Assembly (NCBI RefSeq): GCF_029379315.1
Contig: NZ_JAQYWQ010000045.1
Location: 1-48,290 of the forward strand
DNA: 48,290 nt
From: Nostoc sp. S13
GTDB taxonomy: Bacteria; Cyanobacteriota; Cyanobacteriia; Cyanobacteriales; Nostocaceae
Direction of reading: 5' to 3'
The translations under genes were made by a program, and so were the position numbers. A model generated the notes under the pieces. It was given only the letters and a program-made list of their open reading frames with translations, had not been told where the DNA came from and searched no databases. This document shows positions 33,298 to 41,375 of the stretch, piece after piece; within the stretch, counting starts at the first letter, position 1; every line of letters starts with the position of its first letter.

Positions 33298-34725
33298 ATG
33301 CTCAAGAGAAATCTGATTCTGTTCTTGTTAGCGTCATTTTTTGCTGCCCCCGCCGCTAACGCAGAGGTTAAGCTGGTCGCAATTGGCAGCCTGAGTGGTA
33401 ACATCAGCGATCTCTCCAGCAAAACCTCCCCTCAGCTCGAAAGCGGTGTTCCAGGAAACCTCCTCGGTGGTTTTGGGTCAGGATTAGCCTACGCTGGCCG
33501 TAACACCTTCATCGCCATCCCAGATCGGGGCCCGAATGCCAAGGCATACAATAGCGCTGTGGATGACACAACATCCTATATCAACCGCTTCCAAACCATC
33601 AGTCTGAAACTCGTACCAAGCCAGCTTGGTTCGGCGTTGCCCTTTACTGTTACTCCTACTCTAATTGACACAACCCTCTTATCGAGCAAGAAGCCTCTCT
33701 ACTACGGTACTGGGGTGGGACTGGGAGTGCCTAGCGGTGTCCCTACCCTGAATACCAAGAATACCTACTATTTCACTGGACGCTCAGACAACTTCGACCC
33801 CACCCAGATATCGACCTATCCCAATGATGCCCGCTTCGATCCTGAGGGTGTGCGTGTATCCAATGATGGTGAGTCCATCTTTATCTCTGATGAATATGGC
33901 CCCTATGTCTACCAATTCAACCGCGAGACAGGTAAGCGCATCAAGGTTTTTACGCTCAACAGCAAGTTCGCAGTCAAAAACCTAAATCCTGTTGGTAATA
34001 CAGAAATTAGCAGTAACACGTCTGGACGTGTTGCGAACAAGGGTATGGAAGGTCTCGCGATTACCCCTAATGGCAAGACCCTAGTCGGCATCTTGCAGAG
34101 TCCGTTGCTCCAGGACGGCGGTACTAATGGCGCTTACACCAGAATTGTTAAGATCGACATTGCAACAGGTGCCACCCAGGAATACGCCTATCAGCTAGAT
34201 AATATCGGCACCGCAGCTAAACCAAAATACCCCACAGTAAGTGAGATTTTGTCCATCAACGATCGCGAATTCCTAGTAGACGAACGAGATGGCAAGGGGT
34301 TGGGCGATGGCTCTCAGGCTGCCTTCAAGAAGATATACCGTATCAATCTGAAGAATGCTCAAGAAGTAAGCAATATCAGTGGTGAAAACAACCTTGTTGG
34401 TAAGGCAGTTAGCAAGACCCTGTTCCTCGATGTAGTAGCTACGCTAACTCAGAATGGGATCAAAGCAGAGGACATACCTGCCAAGCTTGAAGGTTTGGCT
34501 TTTGGGCCAGATGTGCTTATCAACCACACGATTAAGCATACGCTCTTCATTACCAATGATAATGACTTCGTTGGTGCCATAACGTCGGATGCTTACCATC
34601 CAGCAGGTATCGACAACCCAAACAAGTTCTTTGTCTTCGCAATTGACACTACTGATATCCCAGGCTTCGTACCCCAGAAGATTAAAGATCAGCATGAATA
34701 TCCAGGGTTCCGGGAAAGAGAATGA
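33298..34725 (+). CDS. Secreted esterase-like/phytase-like beta-propeller protein
   Basis: 475 residues. A Sec signal peptide is clear (about 1-22, LILFLLASFFAAPAANA then E). The mature part matches the 'esterase-like activity of phytase' family: LVAIGSLSGNISDLSS, GFGSGLAYAGRNTFIAIPDRGPN, NDARFDPEGVRVSNDGESIF, SDEYGPYVYQFN, NKGMEGLAITPNGKTLVGIL, and ITNDNDF near the end. The fold is a beta-propeller with acidic residues that may bind Ca. Substrate is not known; phosphate-ester scavenging is a family inference. It stands alone between two copies of the ycf34 segment, so the whole block could have been inserted or duplicated around it. Cleaner coding and GC than flanks. Confidence 0.88.
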   Translation: MLKRNLILFLLASFFAAPAANAEVKLVAIGSLSGNISDLSSKTSPQLESGVPGNLLGGFGSGLAYAGRNTFIAIPDRGPNAKAYNSAVDDTTSYINRFQTISLKLVPSQLGSALPFTVTPTLIDTTLLSSKKPLYYGTGVGLGVPSGVPTLNTKNTYYFTGRSDNFDPTQISTYPNDARFDPEGVRVSNDGESIFISDEYGPYVYQFNRETGKRIKVFTLNSKFAVKNLNPVGNTEISSNTSGRVANKGMEGLAITPNGKTLVGILQSPLLQDGGTNGAYTRIVKIDIATGATQEYAYQLDNIGTAAKPKYPTVSEILSINDREFLVDERDGKGLGDGSQAAFKKIYRINLKNAQEVSNISGENNLVGKAVSKTLFLDVVATLTQNGIKAEDIPAKLEGLAFGPDVLINHTIKHTLFITNDNDFVGAITSDAYHPAGIDNPNKFFVFAIDTTDIPGFVPQKIKDQHEYPGFRERE

Positions 34726-34871
34726 TCGTAGTATCTCTTGTGGGGTGGGCATGTTCCCATTGGTGTCAAGTTAACAAAATTAGAGTCTTGTCAAATTGGT
34801 AAACTCAACGTATGGCAGGCAATCCTATGTCGAACTCACCGACTTATTAAAGAAGTTGGTGAGCTAAATTT

Positions 34872-35165
34872 CCAAATTTTGATCCGAATGAACCTTCGAT
34901 CAATGTCAACATTCGGACTAAAGAGGATGTAATTGAAATGGAATGAGATGTTGTTGGCTGTCTAAGCTTTAAGCGGGAAACCGGTAAGTGGTCGAAGTTG
35001 CGTCCTAGTAAATTAGTGCCAACTTGAAAAGTCAACAGTAATATGTTATGCTTGCGCCGATTAATAACAGAACCTTGATAATTCAATACCAAGTTTCCTA
35101 GTGAAAGCAAAAGTATTTATTTCGACTTTGCACACGTAATTTTTTCGAGGGCGTATAGCGATCGC
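34872..35165 (+). pseudogene. Broken copy of the ycf34 3' half and CRISPR-leader start (copy 2)
   Basis: Equal in length to 32214-32507. Translated in the ycf34 frame it gives NFDPNEPSINVNIRTKED, then VIEME followed by TGA in place of the Trp codon, then DVVGCLSFKRETGKWSKLRP up to a terminal stop. It lacks the N-terminal Cys motif and any start, so it cannot make Ycf34. It ends in leader-like DNA but no CRISPR repeat follows. Confidence 0.93.
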
Positions 35166-35366
35166 CACCCTGGAAGTAACGATAACAAATTTTTTGTTAG
35201 TTGGGGGGACACACCGTTATTTACATTGCCCATCCCATAATTAGTAATGCCTTTGCCAAAACCTACCCTTTAGATTCTCTTTTGGAGTAGAGCGATCGCC
35301 TCTTTTACGGCTAAGAATCTAATGAGAGAGTGCGATCGCGTCGCTTACCGTAGGTATCGCTTGTTC

Positions 35367-35558
35367 TCAATTGCGACGGAAATTCCTCTTGCGTTGCTTG
35401 TGCCTTGCTACTTCTTTGCGCTTGTGTTTTTCCAAAGGCGTTTCAAAGTGACGATGCTTTCTCATGTCTGGAAAAATACCTGCTTTGGAAACTTCCCTCT
35501 TAAACCGACGTAAGGCTGACTCAATTCCTTCATTTTCGCCCACAAATACTTGGGTCAT
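35367..35558 (-). CDS. rpsU: Ribosomal protein bS21
   Basis: 63 residues of the small basic 30S protein bS21: [21 protein letters not shown], then [21 protein letters not shown] and a basic end. The frame starts two codons further up (35564), but AGGAG sits directly against that ATG; the second ATG (MTQVFVG) has a proper 6-base spacing and matches usual bS21 starts. It lies about 120 bases after an RRM protein gene on the same strand; rbp-rpsU pairs are known in Anabaena and respond to cold. Confidence 0.94.
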   Translation of the reverse strand: MTQVFVGENEGIESALRRFKREVSKAGIFPDMRKHRHFETPLEKHKRKEVARHKQRKRNFRRN

Positions 35559-35678
35559 TTTCATCTCCTACTTAATTGGCACTGGGCAATTTTAGGCCAT
35601 CCAGTATACCGAAGTGCAAAAAGGGCAGATAATGATTCTGCCCTTAAGACGTTAAAACTGAATTTTTTATCTTAAAGC

Positions 35679-36002
35679 TTAGTAGCGTCCTCGAGAGTAT
35701 CCACCACCACCACCACTGTTGCCGCGACGGTCTCCTCCACCAAAGGAACCACCTCTATCTTCCTTCGGTTTAGCCTTATTGACTTTGAGATCACGTCCCA
35801 TCCACTCAGCACCATCAAGAGCTTCAATGGCAGCTGTTTCTTCGGCTTCTGTACCCATCTCTACAAAAGCAAAGCCGCGTGGACGTCCTGTTTCACGGTC
35901 AGTAGGTAACTGAACCCGTTTTACAGAACCATGTTCGGCAAAAACAGAAGTGAGGTCTTCTTGTGTGACCTCGTAGGATAGATTACCTACATAAATTGAC
36001 AT
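35679..36002 (-). CDS. Glycine-rich RRM RNA-binding protein (Rbp type)
   Basis: 107 residues. One RRM domain (about 1-78) with RNP2 IYVGNLSY (3-10) and RNP1 RGFAFVEM (42-49), then an acidic-basic hinge and a Gly-rich tail (GGGGGYSRGRY). This is the cold-induced cyanobacterial Rbp design; such proteins bind mRNA and some direct transcripts to thylakoids. ATG at 36002 is preceded by GGAG at a good distance. Same direction as rpsU, which follows. In Anabaena such genes carry long regulatory 5' leaders; the AT-rich 36003-36180 could be one. Confidence 0.95.
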   Translation of the reverse strand: MSIYVGNLSYEVTQEDLTSVFAEHGSVKRVQLPTDRETGRPRGFAFVEMGTEAEETAAIEALDGAEWMGRDLKVNKAKPKEDRGGSFGGGDRRGNSGGGGGYSRGRY

Positions 36003-36203
36003 GCATTATCTCCAAAATCATAGGTGTGTAGAGATTTAGATTTCGGAGACAAGCTTGTTAAGACCAAAAGGAAAAAGCCTGTCAATACTAAAAACAAACA
36101 CTGTAACCGAATTTTATTCTCACCTAACTACCTTAGCACATCATTGCAGTTCTTACCCACCGTAAAAAAGCAAGTACTAACAGTCAGAGCGCTACGCGCA
36201 ATA

Positions 36204-36273
36204 TTGGGTATTGGGTATTGGGCATTGGGCATTGGGCATTGGGCATTGGGCATTGGGCATTGGGCATTGGGCA
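36204..36273. repeat. Heptameric STRR, ten units of TTGGGTA/TTGGGCA
   Basis: Two TTGGGTA units then eight TTGGGCA units, unbroken. Part of an 820-base gene-free stretch (36003-36823). Confidence 0.95.
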
Positions 36274-36311
36274 ATTCAATTTTAGATTTTGGTGAAGCAG
36301 CGCGGGAACAG

Positions 36312-36361
36312 GGGAGCCAGTGCTTCAAGTCGGCGGAACCCCGCAACGCAGTGGCTCCCCA
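36312..36361. repeat. Imperfect palindrome with GGGGAGCCAGTGC arms
   Basis: GGGGAGCCAGTGC pairs with GCAGTGGCTCCCC with one mismatch around a GC-rich loop. Related phrases (CGCAACGCACTGGCTCCCC and GGGGAGCCAGTACGTTGC) occur at about 43624-43642 and 46091-46108. Degraded SDR pieces follow at 36540-36640. Confidence 0.7.
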
Positions 36362-36670
36362 TGAGCCAATACAGTTCAGTTAAGCATTTCTTGCTTCTCT
36401 TCCTTCTCTTCCTTTGCGACGGCAGTCGCTCATGGGGGAGACCCCCAAGACCGCGCTGCCTCTCCTTTGCGGTTCGTTAAAAAAATTGACTTTGACAAAG
36501 AGTTTTAGCCTTAACCCAAGCGTATTGCCCCATGAGCGACTGCACCAAGCCGTTCGCGTAGCGTCTCGCGTTGGGAGAAGGGATTGACGATAGCGCCACA
36601 AAGAGCGAGTCCGCCTCCCTTGCGCGTCTCGTAGAAAGCGTCTTTTGGATTAAATTTAATTCTTTAATCC

Positions 36671-36710
36671 AAAATCTAAAATCTAAAATCTAAAATCTAA
36701 AATCTAAAAT
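36671..36710. repeat. Heptameric STRR, AAAATCT units
   Basis: Five full AAAATCT units and one partial, upstream of tldD. Confidence 0.9.
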
Positions 36711-36823
36711 TCTTACTCCCCATCTTCTAAATCAGCGATTCATGGGCAACTCCGTCATTAAGTAGCATAAATTCCCCAAATAATTGCAAAATAAATGCAG
36801 TTCGTCATTGTTATTACCTGGAA

Positions 36824-38218
36824 ATGCCGACTACATTTGCTGACGCCCAAAATTTACTTTCTGACCTGATCGCCCGCTATTCAAAGCGTGTAGATTATCT
36901 GATGATTCGCCTTGAAGAGGCAGAAGGGACTGATATCTTGTTGCGTGGCGACAAGGTAGAAACCCTCAGTGAAGGCATCTCCATTGGTGGACATATTCGC
37001 GCTTGTTATAAAGGTGGATGGGGGTTGAGCTGCTTTAACCAGCTGGCGACAATTAAGGATCGGATTGAAGAAGCGATTGCTGCTGCGCGGATGGTTGGTG
37101 ATGAAGAAACTTTACTTGCACCCATTGACCCGGTGCAAGCAGTGTGCATTCTCCCCCTAAAAGGCACTGACCCCCGAAAAATCCCCCTCTGGAAGAAAAA
37201 ACAATTGTGCGATCGCTATACTGAATTGCTCAAAAGTGTTGATCGTCGGATTACTACTACCTCGGTGCGTTATGGTGACAGCGCCCAAAAAGTGATCATC
37301 GCTACCTCAGAAGGCACTTTGATCGAGCAATCTTGGGTAGATATGGAAATGCGCTTTGCCGCCACCGCCAGAAATGGCGAAACTGTACAAACCGGACGGG
37401 AAACTACTGGCTCTCGCAAAGGTTACGAAGATTTAACTGATTTGGATGAACAGGTCAAAAGTGCAGCCCAAAGAGCGATCGCAGCTTTATCTCTCCCATC
37501 GGCGAAAGGCAATATCTACACCGTAGTCATTGATCCTATTCTCACGGGTTTATTTGTTCACGAAGCCTTCGGACATCTTTCTGAGGCCGATATGGCTTAC
37601 GAAAACCCCGATCTGCTGGAAGTCATGACCATTGGACGGCGGTTTGGCCCAGAAGAACTCCAAATTTTTGATGGTGCCGCCCCAGAGGGACATCGCGGCA
37701 GCTATTTTTACGACGACGAAGGGACGCCTGCTACTACTACTCAACTAATTAAAGATGGAGTTTTAGTTGGACGTTTACATTCTCGTGAAACTGCTGGCAA
37801 ATTGGAGGAATCGCCTACGGGGAACGCACGCTGTCTCAACTATCACTTTACTCCAATTGTGCGGATGACAAATACTTGGATTGAACGGGGTAAAACACCA
37901 GTCAAAGACTTATTCACCGATATCAAAGAAGGCGTTTATGCCCGTAATTGGTTGGGTGGGATGACGAATGGGGAAATGTTCACCTTCAGTGCTGGGGAAG
38001 CGTGGATGATTAGGAACGGCAAAATTGCTGAACCTGTGCGGGATGTAACGCTTTCGGGAAATGTATTCCAAACTTTAGCGGATATTGAGGCACTTGGTGA
38101 TGATTTTTACTGGGATGAATCGGGCGGTTGTGGTAAGGGGGGGCAAAACGGCTTGTCAGTGGGTTGTGGTGGCCCTAGTCTGCGAATTCGAGATGTAGTA
38201 GTTGGTGGGGAAATGTAA
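36824..38218 (+). CDS. tldD: TldD-family metalloprotease subunit
   Basis: 464 residues. The zinc motif HEAFGHLSEADMAYENP (HExxxH, about residues 246-251) identifies TldD, as opposed to PmbA/TldE, which lacks it. TldD/TldE form a heterodimer that cuts unfolded peptides, matures microcins and helps in antitoxin degradation. Other marks: GISIGGHIRACYKGGWG, TGRETTGSRKGYEDL, TIGRRFGPEELQIFDG, and the C-terminal GGPSLRIRDVVVGG. In many cyanobacteria a tldE gene follows directly; here an unrelated convergent gene follows, so a partner must lie elsewhere. Length is normal. Confidence 0.94.
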   Translation: MPTTFADAQNLLSDLIARYSKRVDYLMIRLEEAEGTDILLRGDKVETLSEGISIGGHIRACYKGGWGLSCFNQLATIKDRIEEAIAAARMVGDEETLLAPIDPVQAVCILPLKGTDPRKIPLWKKKQLCDRYTELLKSVDRRITTTSVRYGDSAQKVIIATSEGTLIEQSWVDMEMRFAATARNGETVQTGRETTGSRKGYEDLTDLDEQVKSAAQRAIAALSLPSAKGNIYTVVIDPILTGLFVHEAFGHLSEADMAYENPDLLEVMTIGRRFGPEELQIFDGAAPEGHRGSYFYDDEGTPATTTQLIKDGVLVGRLHSRETAGKLEESPTGNARCLNYHFTPIVRMTNTWIERGKTPVKDLFTDIKEGVYARNWLGGMTNGEMFTFSAGEAWMIRNGKIAEPVRDVTLSGNVFQTLADIEALGDDFYWDESGGCGKGGQNGLSVGCGGPSLRIRDVVVGGEM

Positions 38219-38261
38219 ACTACCCGCCGCTATAGCAATCCTGAATCATTCTTGAGAAACA

Positions 38262-38294
38262 AGATCCCCGACAACTTTTACGAAGTCGGGGATC
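38262..38294. terminator. Perfect 11-base hairpin between convergent genes
   Basis: AGATCCCCGAC (38262-38272) pairs with GTCGGGGATCT (38284-38294). It lies between the stops of tldD and the leftward gene at 38321, so it may end both. Its core is shared with 2773-2813. Confidence 0.75.
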
Positions 38295-38320
38295 TGCGAG
38301 TTGCAATTAGTAAAAAAAAA

Positions 38321-39211
38321 TCAATTTGCTAGCCAGAAAGCGACGTTACGCACATAGGTTTTGATATCTTCTAAGGCGCGTGGCTGTTTTTTCATGCCAT
38401 CTCCTGGTGATTCATCTACAAAAGTGGGACAGCCTTTGTTAATATCCCAGTTGTAATCGACTAAATGATGAAAGCTGGAGTTAGCTACTGCTCGTCCTAG
38501 TATATTCCCCTGTTTATCTTGATGATGCTCGATCGCTACAAGCAAATTGAAGTTACGACCTGTAACTAAACTTTTACCAAGGGCAATTACCCGCGCGTTT
38601 GTATTGCCCAAAGGCACGCCAATACCGCCTTCGTGGGGATGCGTTGGGAAAAATTCGATACTTCCCGAAGGGGAATTGGGATTTTTTAAAAGCTCGTGAA
38701 TCGGTTCAACAATCGTAATTTTTTGATAATCGCCGTTAGCTCCAGAATGATAGTTGGGCCAGGAGATATAAGTTGTGTATGAGTCATCTCGGCTCCAGCG
38801 AGATTCATCGGGATCGGGATTTTTGGTATTGAAATAGTGGACATCACCAATGTCAATTAAACCAGACATCGAACAGCCCATATCCTGATGATCGCGTGTT
38901 GTCAAAATACCGCCGCCGCGTTGCCGAAAAGCATTAATTCCGGCAATGTCTTTTTCGGTTAAACCCTTATCCACTTCTAAGCCAAATAGCCAAAGTTCAT
39001 CAAAATCTGATTTGTCGAGACTACTTAAAACTGGGTCACTACCGACTGCATCTGATTCGTAATCGCGTCCCGTAACTTCAAATAAGGAGTTTCCGGCTTC
39101 GTCTTGAATCGATGCTAAGTAATCTTGTAACATCGAGAAACGAAAAATGCTCCAGTCATTTTCAGTCGTAGGAATTGTAGTCTGCAAAAGAATACGAATT
39201 GGTTTTGCCAT
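38321..39211 (-). CDS. Conserved protein of unknown function, possible GATase1-like fold
   Basis: 296 residues, soluble, no signal peptide. The beginning (KPIRILLQTTIPTTENDW, then FRFSMLQDYL) and FDELWLFGLEVDKGL, DIAGINAFRQRGGGILTTRDHQDMG resemble proteins of the class I glutamine-amidotransferase/ThuA-like fold, with a strand-loop-helix at ILTTRDHQ where a nucleophile could sit, but no catalytic Cys in a GxCxG elbow is seen (the nearest is GCSMSG). HPHEGGIGVP and SSFHHLVDYNWDINKGCP are striking conserved-looking stretches rich in His and Asp, suggesting a metal or sugar site. I do not recognise a named family. Convergent with tldD. Confidence 0.75.
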   Translation of the reverse strand: MAKPIRILLQTTIPTTENDWSIFRFSMLQDYLASIQDEAGNSLFEVTGRDYESDAVGSDPVLSSLDKSDFDELWLFGLEVDKGLTEKDIAGINAFRQRGGGILTTRDHQDMGCSMSGLIDIGDVHYFNTKNPDPDESRWSRDDSYTTYISWPNYHSGANGDYQKITIVEPIHELLKNPNSPSGSIEFFPTHPHEGGIGVPLGNTNARVIALGKSLVTGRNFNLLVAIEHHQDKQGNILGRAVANSSFHHLVDYNWDINKGCPTFVDESPGDGMKKQPRALEDIKTYVRNVAFWLAN

Positions 39212-39483
39212 AACCTCTACCAGACGAACACCACAATTGAGTATAGCGATCGCTTTGCACTAATGCTGAAGTTTTTAATTCCCTCAACATCCCTCTCAAG
39301 GATGAAAGTAATTCACAACTCTAGGTAGTAGCGCCAGTAGTTGAGAACAGCTAACCTAGATAAACGTAATTCGATATTCACTCTAGTTTTCATTCACCAC
39401 AGCAATCCTCCGTGGCGCGTGCTGGGGATTTACTGCCTGTCTGGATAGCCTGAAATTAAACGTTCCTTAACGCAGCGACAGAT

Positions 39484-40014
39484 ATGAAAGCAGATCAACT
39501 CCTGAAAAACTATGCCGCAGGTGTCAGAGACTTTACTGGTGTCAACTTGAGCGAGGCAAACTTAAGAGAAGCCAATCTCAGTGGCGCAATTTTAGATAGA
39601 GCAATTTTAGATGGAGCTAATCTAAGTCATGCTAATTTAGCCCACGCCAGTTTGATTGAGGCAGACTTAAATGGAGCAGATTTGAGCAATGCTAATCTCA
39701 GTGGTAGCAACTTAAGCCGAGCTATTTTGGATGGAGCCATCTTGGATGGAGCAGCAATGGAAGGAGCTAATTTGAGTCAGGCTGATTTGACGGTTGCTAA
39801 ACTGATTGACACTAACTTGAGTGAGGCGGATTTGCAGGAAGCAAGCTTGATAGCGGCGAATCTAGATGGAGCCGATTTGAGTGGTGCAGACTTAACTGTA
39901 GCCGACTTATCCCAGGCAAATCTCACTCAAGCAGATTTGAACCAGACAAATTTGAGCGGAGCAAATTTGGAGGGAGCCAATATAGAAGGAACAATCCTGG
40001 ATGAGAATGTGTGA
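39484..40014 (+). CDS. Pentapeptide repeat protein
   Basis: 176 residues, nearly all made of A(D/N)LXX pentapeptides (about 30), for example ANLREANLSGAILDRAILDG and ADLSGADLTVADLSQANLTQ. Such proteins fold into a right-handed four-sided beta-helix. An N-terminal LLKNYAAGVRDFTGVNLSE leads into the helix without a signal peptide or extra domain. Functions range from DNA mimicry to structural roles and cannot be deduced here. Isoleucine-containing units (AILDG) interrupt the pattern in two places. The gene stands alone. Confidence 0.93.
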   Translation: MKADQLLKNYAAGVRDFTGVNLSEANLREANLSGAILDRAILDGANLSHANLAHASLIEADLNGADLSNANLSGSNLSRAILDGAILDGAAMEGANLSQADLTVAKLIDTNLSEADLQEASLIAANLDGADLSGADLTVADLSQANLTQADLNQTNLSGANLEGANIEGTILDENV

Positions 40015-40360
40015 CATCTCCCGTCGCTAAATCGCAGTAGTGACTATAGCGGCGGGATATAAGGCAAATTAGTTAAAATAGTTGTCAAACTATCCAGAGA
40101 AGAAAGTGCTTGCACCTTCACGTTCGGCAACACGCGTCGAAGTTGCAGCGATGGTTTATCAGGTATTAGTTGCCATTGGACGAACATGTGCGATTAAATC
40201 AGTCTATGTAGGGTTGCATTCTAGAAGTTGACAAGTAAAATAGGGAACACTGCCTATCGGCTTGATAACTCGTGCAAAAAAACCATGTAGTTAAAAGCAC
40301 GCTAGGCTAATATGCGATGGGTGACAAATTTTAGACCTATTGCCTAGAGCTAATAGCCCC
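40015..40360. other. Intergenic region
   Basis: 346 bases. TCCCGTCGCTA (about 40018) and TAGCGGCGGGA (about 40047) form a near-perfect hairpin that may end the pentapeptide gene. Nothing else recognised. Confidence 0.5.
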
Positions 40361-41131
40361 ATGTTAACAACACTTCCAGACACCTCTGCCAACTTAGCGA
40401 TCGCCTTATTAATTAACTATAGTTTCGATCTCAGTGGGTATAGTGCCAATGAGCTAGTTGAGCGTTGGCAAACGCAATATCCTCTTAATTGGCTACACCT
40501 GGCAGTGATTGAGGCACTATATCAAGGTCGTTATAAAGCGATTTCCGTGCAGCAAATCTTAGTATTTTGGCAGCGCCGGGATCAGGCTGCATATCATTTC
40601 AACATGGAATTTGAACGGATGATTTGTAGTAAATTTCCCCAAAGGTTAACCTCATTGGCTGCACCAGCCCTACCGCCAGCCCAGAAAAACCCAACTGTAG
40701 AGAAAGTGACGAGTCCTCAATTACCACCAGCTAAGATTCACAACGGCTATCAACAAAGCAATACTGCAACTCTACAATTGAAAAGTTCCGAACCAAAGAC
40801 ATCTTTGAGTGAGGAAGAGGGGAAGCAGGAAGATAGAGATCATCAAACGGTCTTCAAGTCTCCGCTTTCTGGGAAATTTGCCTCTTCGGCAACCCTTCAG
40901 CCATCTGCTGTCAGCCAAAGGCAAACTTCACAAGAAAGTCTACCCCCCTCTCCATCACCATTGCATCATAAACGGGCAAAACTGCTTCCACCTGCTGCTA
41001 TTCATGCCCCAATCGGGCAATTTACTCCAGAAAAAAGCGATCGCTCTGAGTCTTTTACATGTAAACTCAAGGCGATGTCTGGTGAACAGAATCCAAGTGT
41101 GGGGAGTGGGGAGTGGGACAGACGCGATTAA
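40361..41131 (+). CDS. Cyanobacterial hypothetical protein with conserved N-terminal domain and disordered tail
   Basis: About 256 residues from ATG 40361; the frame is open to a TTG at 40340 but the ATG start gives a natural N-terminus (MLTTLPDTSANLAIALLIN). Residues about 1-95 look like a folded helical domain (DLSGYSANELVERWQTQYPLN, EALYQGRYKAISVQQILVFW). After that the chain is rich in Ser, Pro, Gln and Lys and probably disordered. The final GSGEWDRRD is encoded by an STRR/palindrome element, whose AATTAA-type centre supplies the stop (GAT-TAA), so the natural C-terminus has been replaced. Function unknown. I have seen similar N-terminal domains only as uncharacterised cyanobacterial proteins. 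Confidence 0.7.
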   Translation: MLTTLPDTSANLAIALLINYSFDLSGYSANELVERWQTQYPLNWLHLAVIEALYQGRYKAISVQQILVFWQRRDQAAYHFNMEFERMICSKFPQRLTSLAAPALPPAQKNPTVEKVTSPQLPPAKIHNGYQQSNTATLQLKSSEPKTSLSEEEGKQEDRDHQTVFKSPLSGKFASSATLQPSAVSQRQTSQESLPPSPSPLHHKRAKLLPPAAIHAPIGQFTPEKSDRSESFTCKLKAMSGEQNPSVGSGEWDRRD

Positions 41132-41141
41132 TCGCGTCTGT
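41099..41141. repeat. GTGGGGA units plus 24-base palindrome
   Basis: GTGGGGA units run into the perfect palindrome at 41118-41141, whose 20-base centre equals 7220-7239. It includes the stop codon of the gene at 40361. Confidence 0.92.
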
Positions 41142-41240
41142 ACTGGGGAGTAGGGAGGGAAACATCCCAATTTTTCAAAAATTTACGGGACTGATGCAAA
41201 AACCCTTTACCACTCTCTTACCTTCGCGCTCTTTGCGTTC

Positions 41241-41264
41241 TTCTCTGCCAGACGCTGCGCGAAT
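41241..41264 (-). repeat. 24-base small dispersed repeat core, copy 3
   Basis: On the minus strand it reads as the 28580-28603 core with about three differences. In a 244-base gap between two genes. Confidence 0.75.
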
Positions 41265-41375
41265 GCGGTTCGTTTCCTCATTCTCTTATTCCTATCTTCA
41301 GGCAGGATAATAGCAAATTTCAAAATTTAGGATGCTCCCGTGGCGAATGGGGGAGAAATTAATGTTTTTAGGTTT

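Noticed and set aside
36024..36383. 119-codon frame containing [14 protein letters not shown] repeats
   Set aside because: The repeats are the translation of the TTGGGCA STRR, not a protein repeat under selection.
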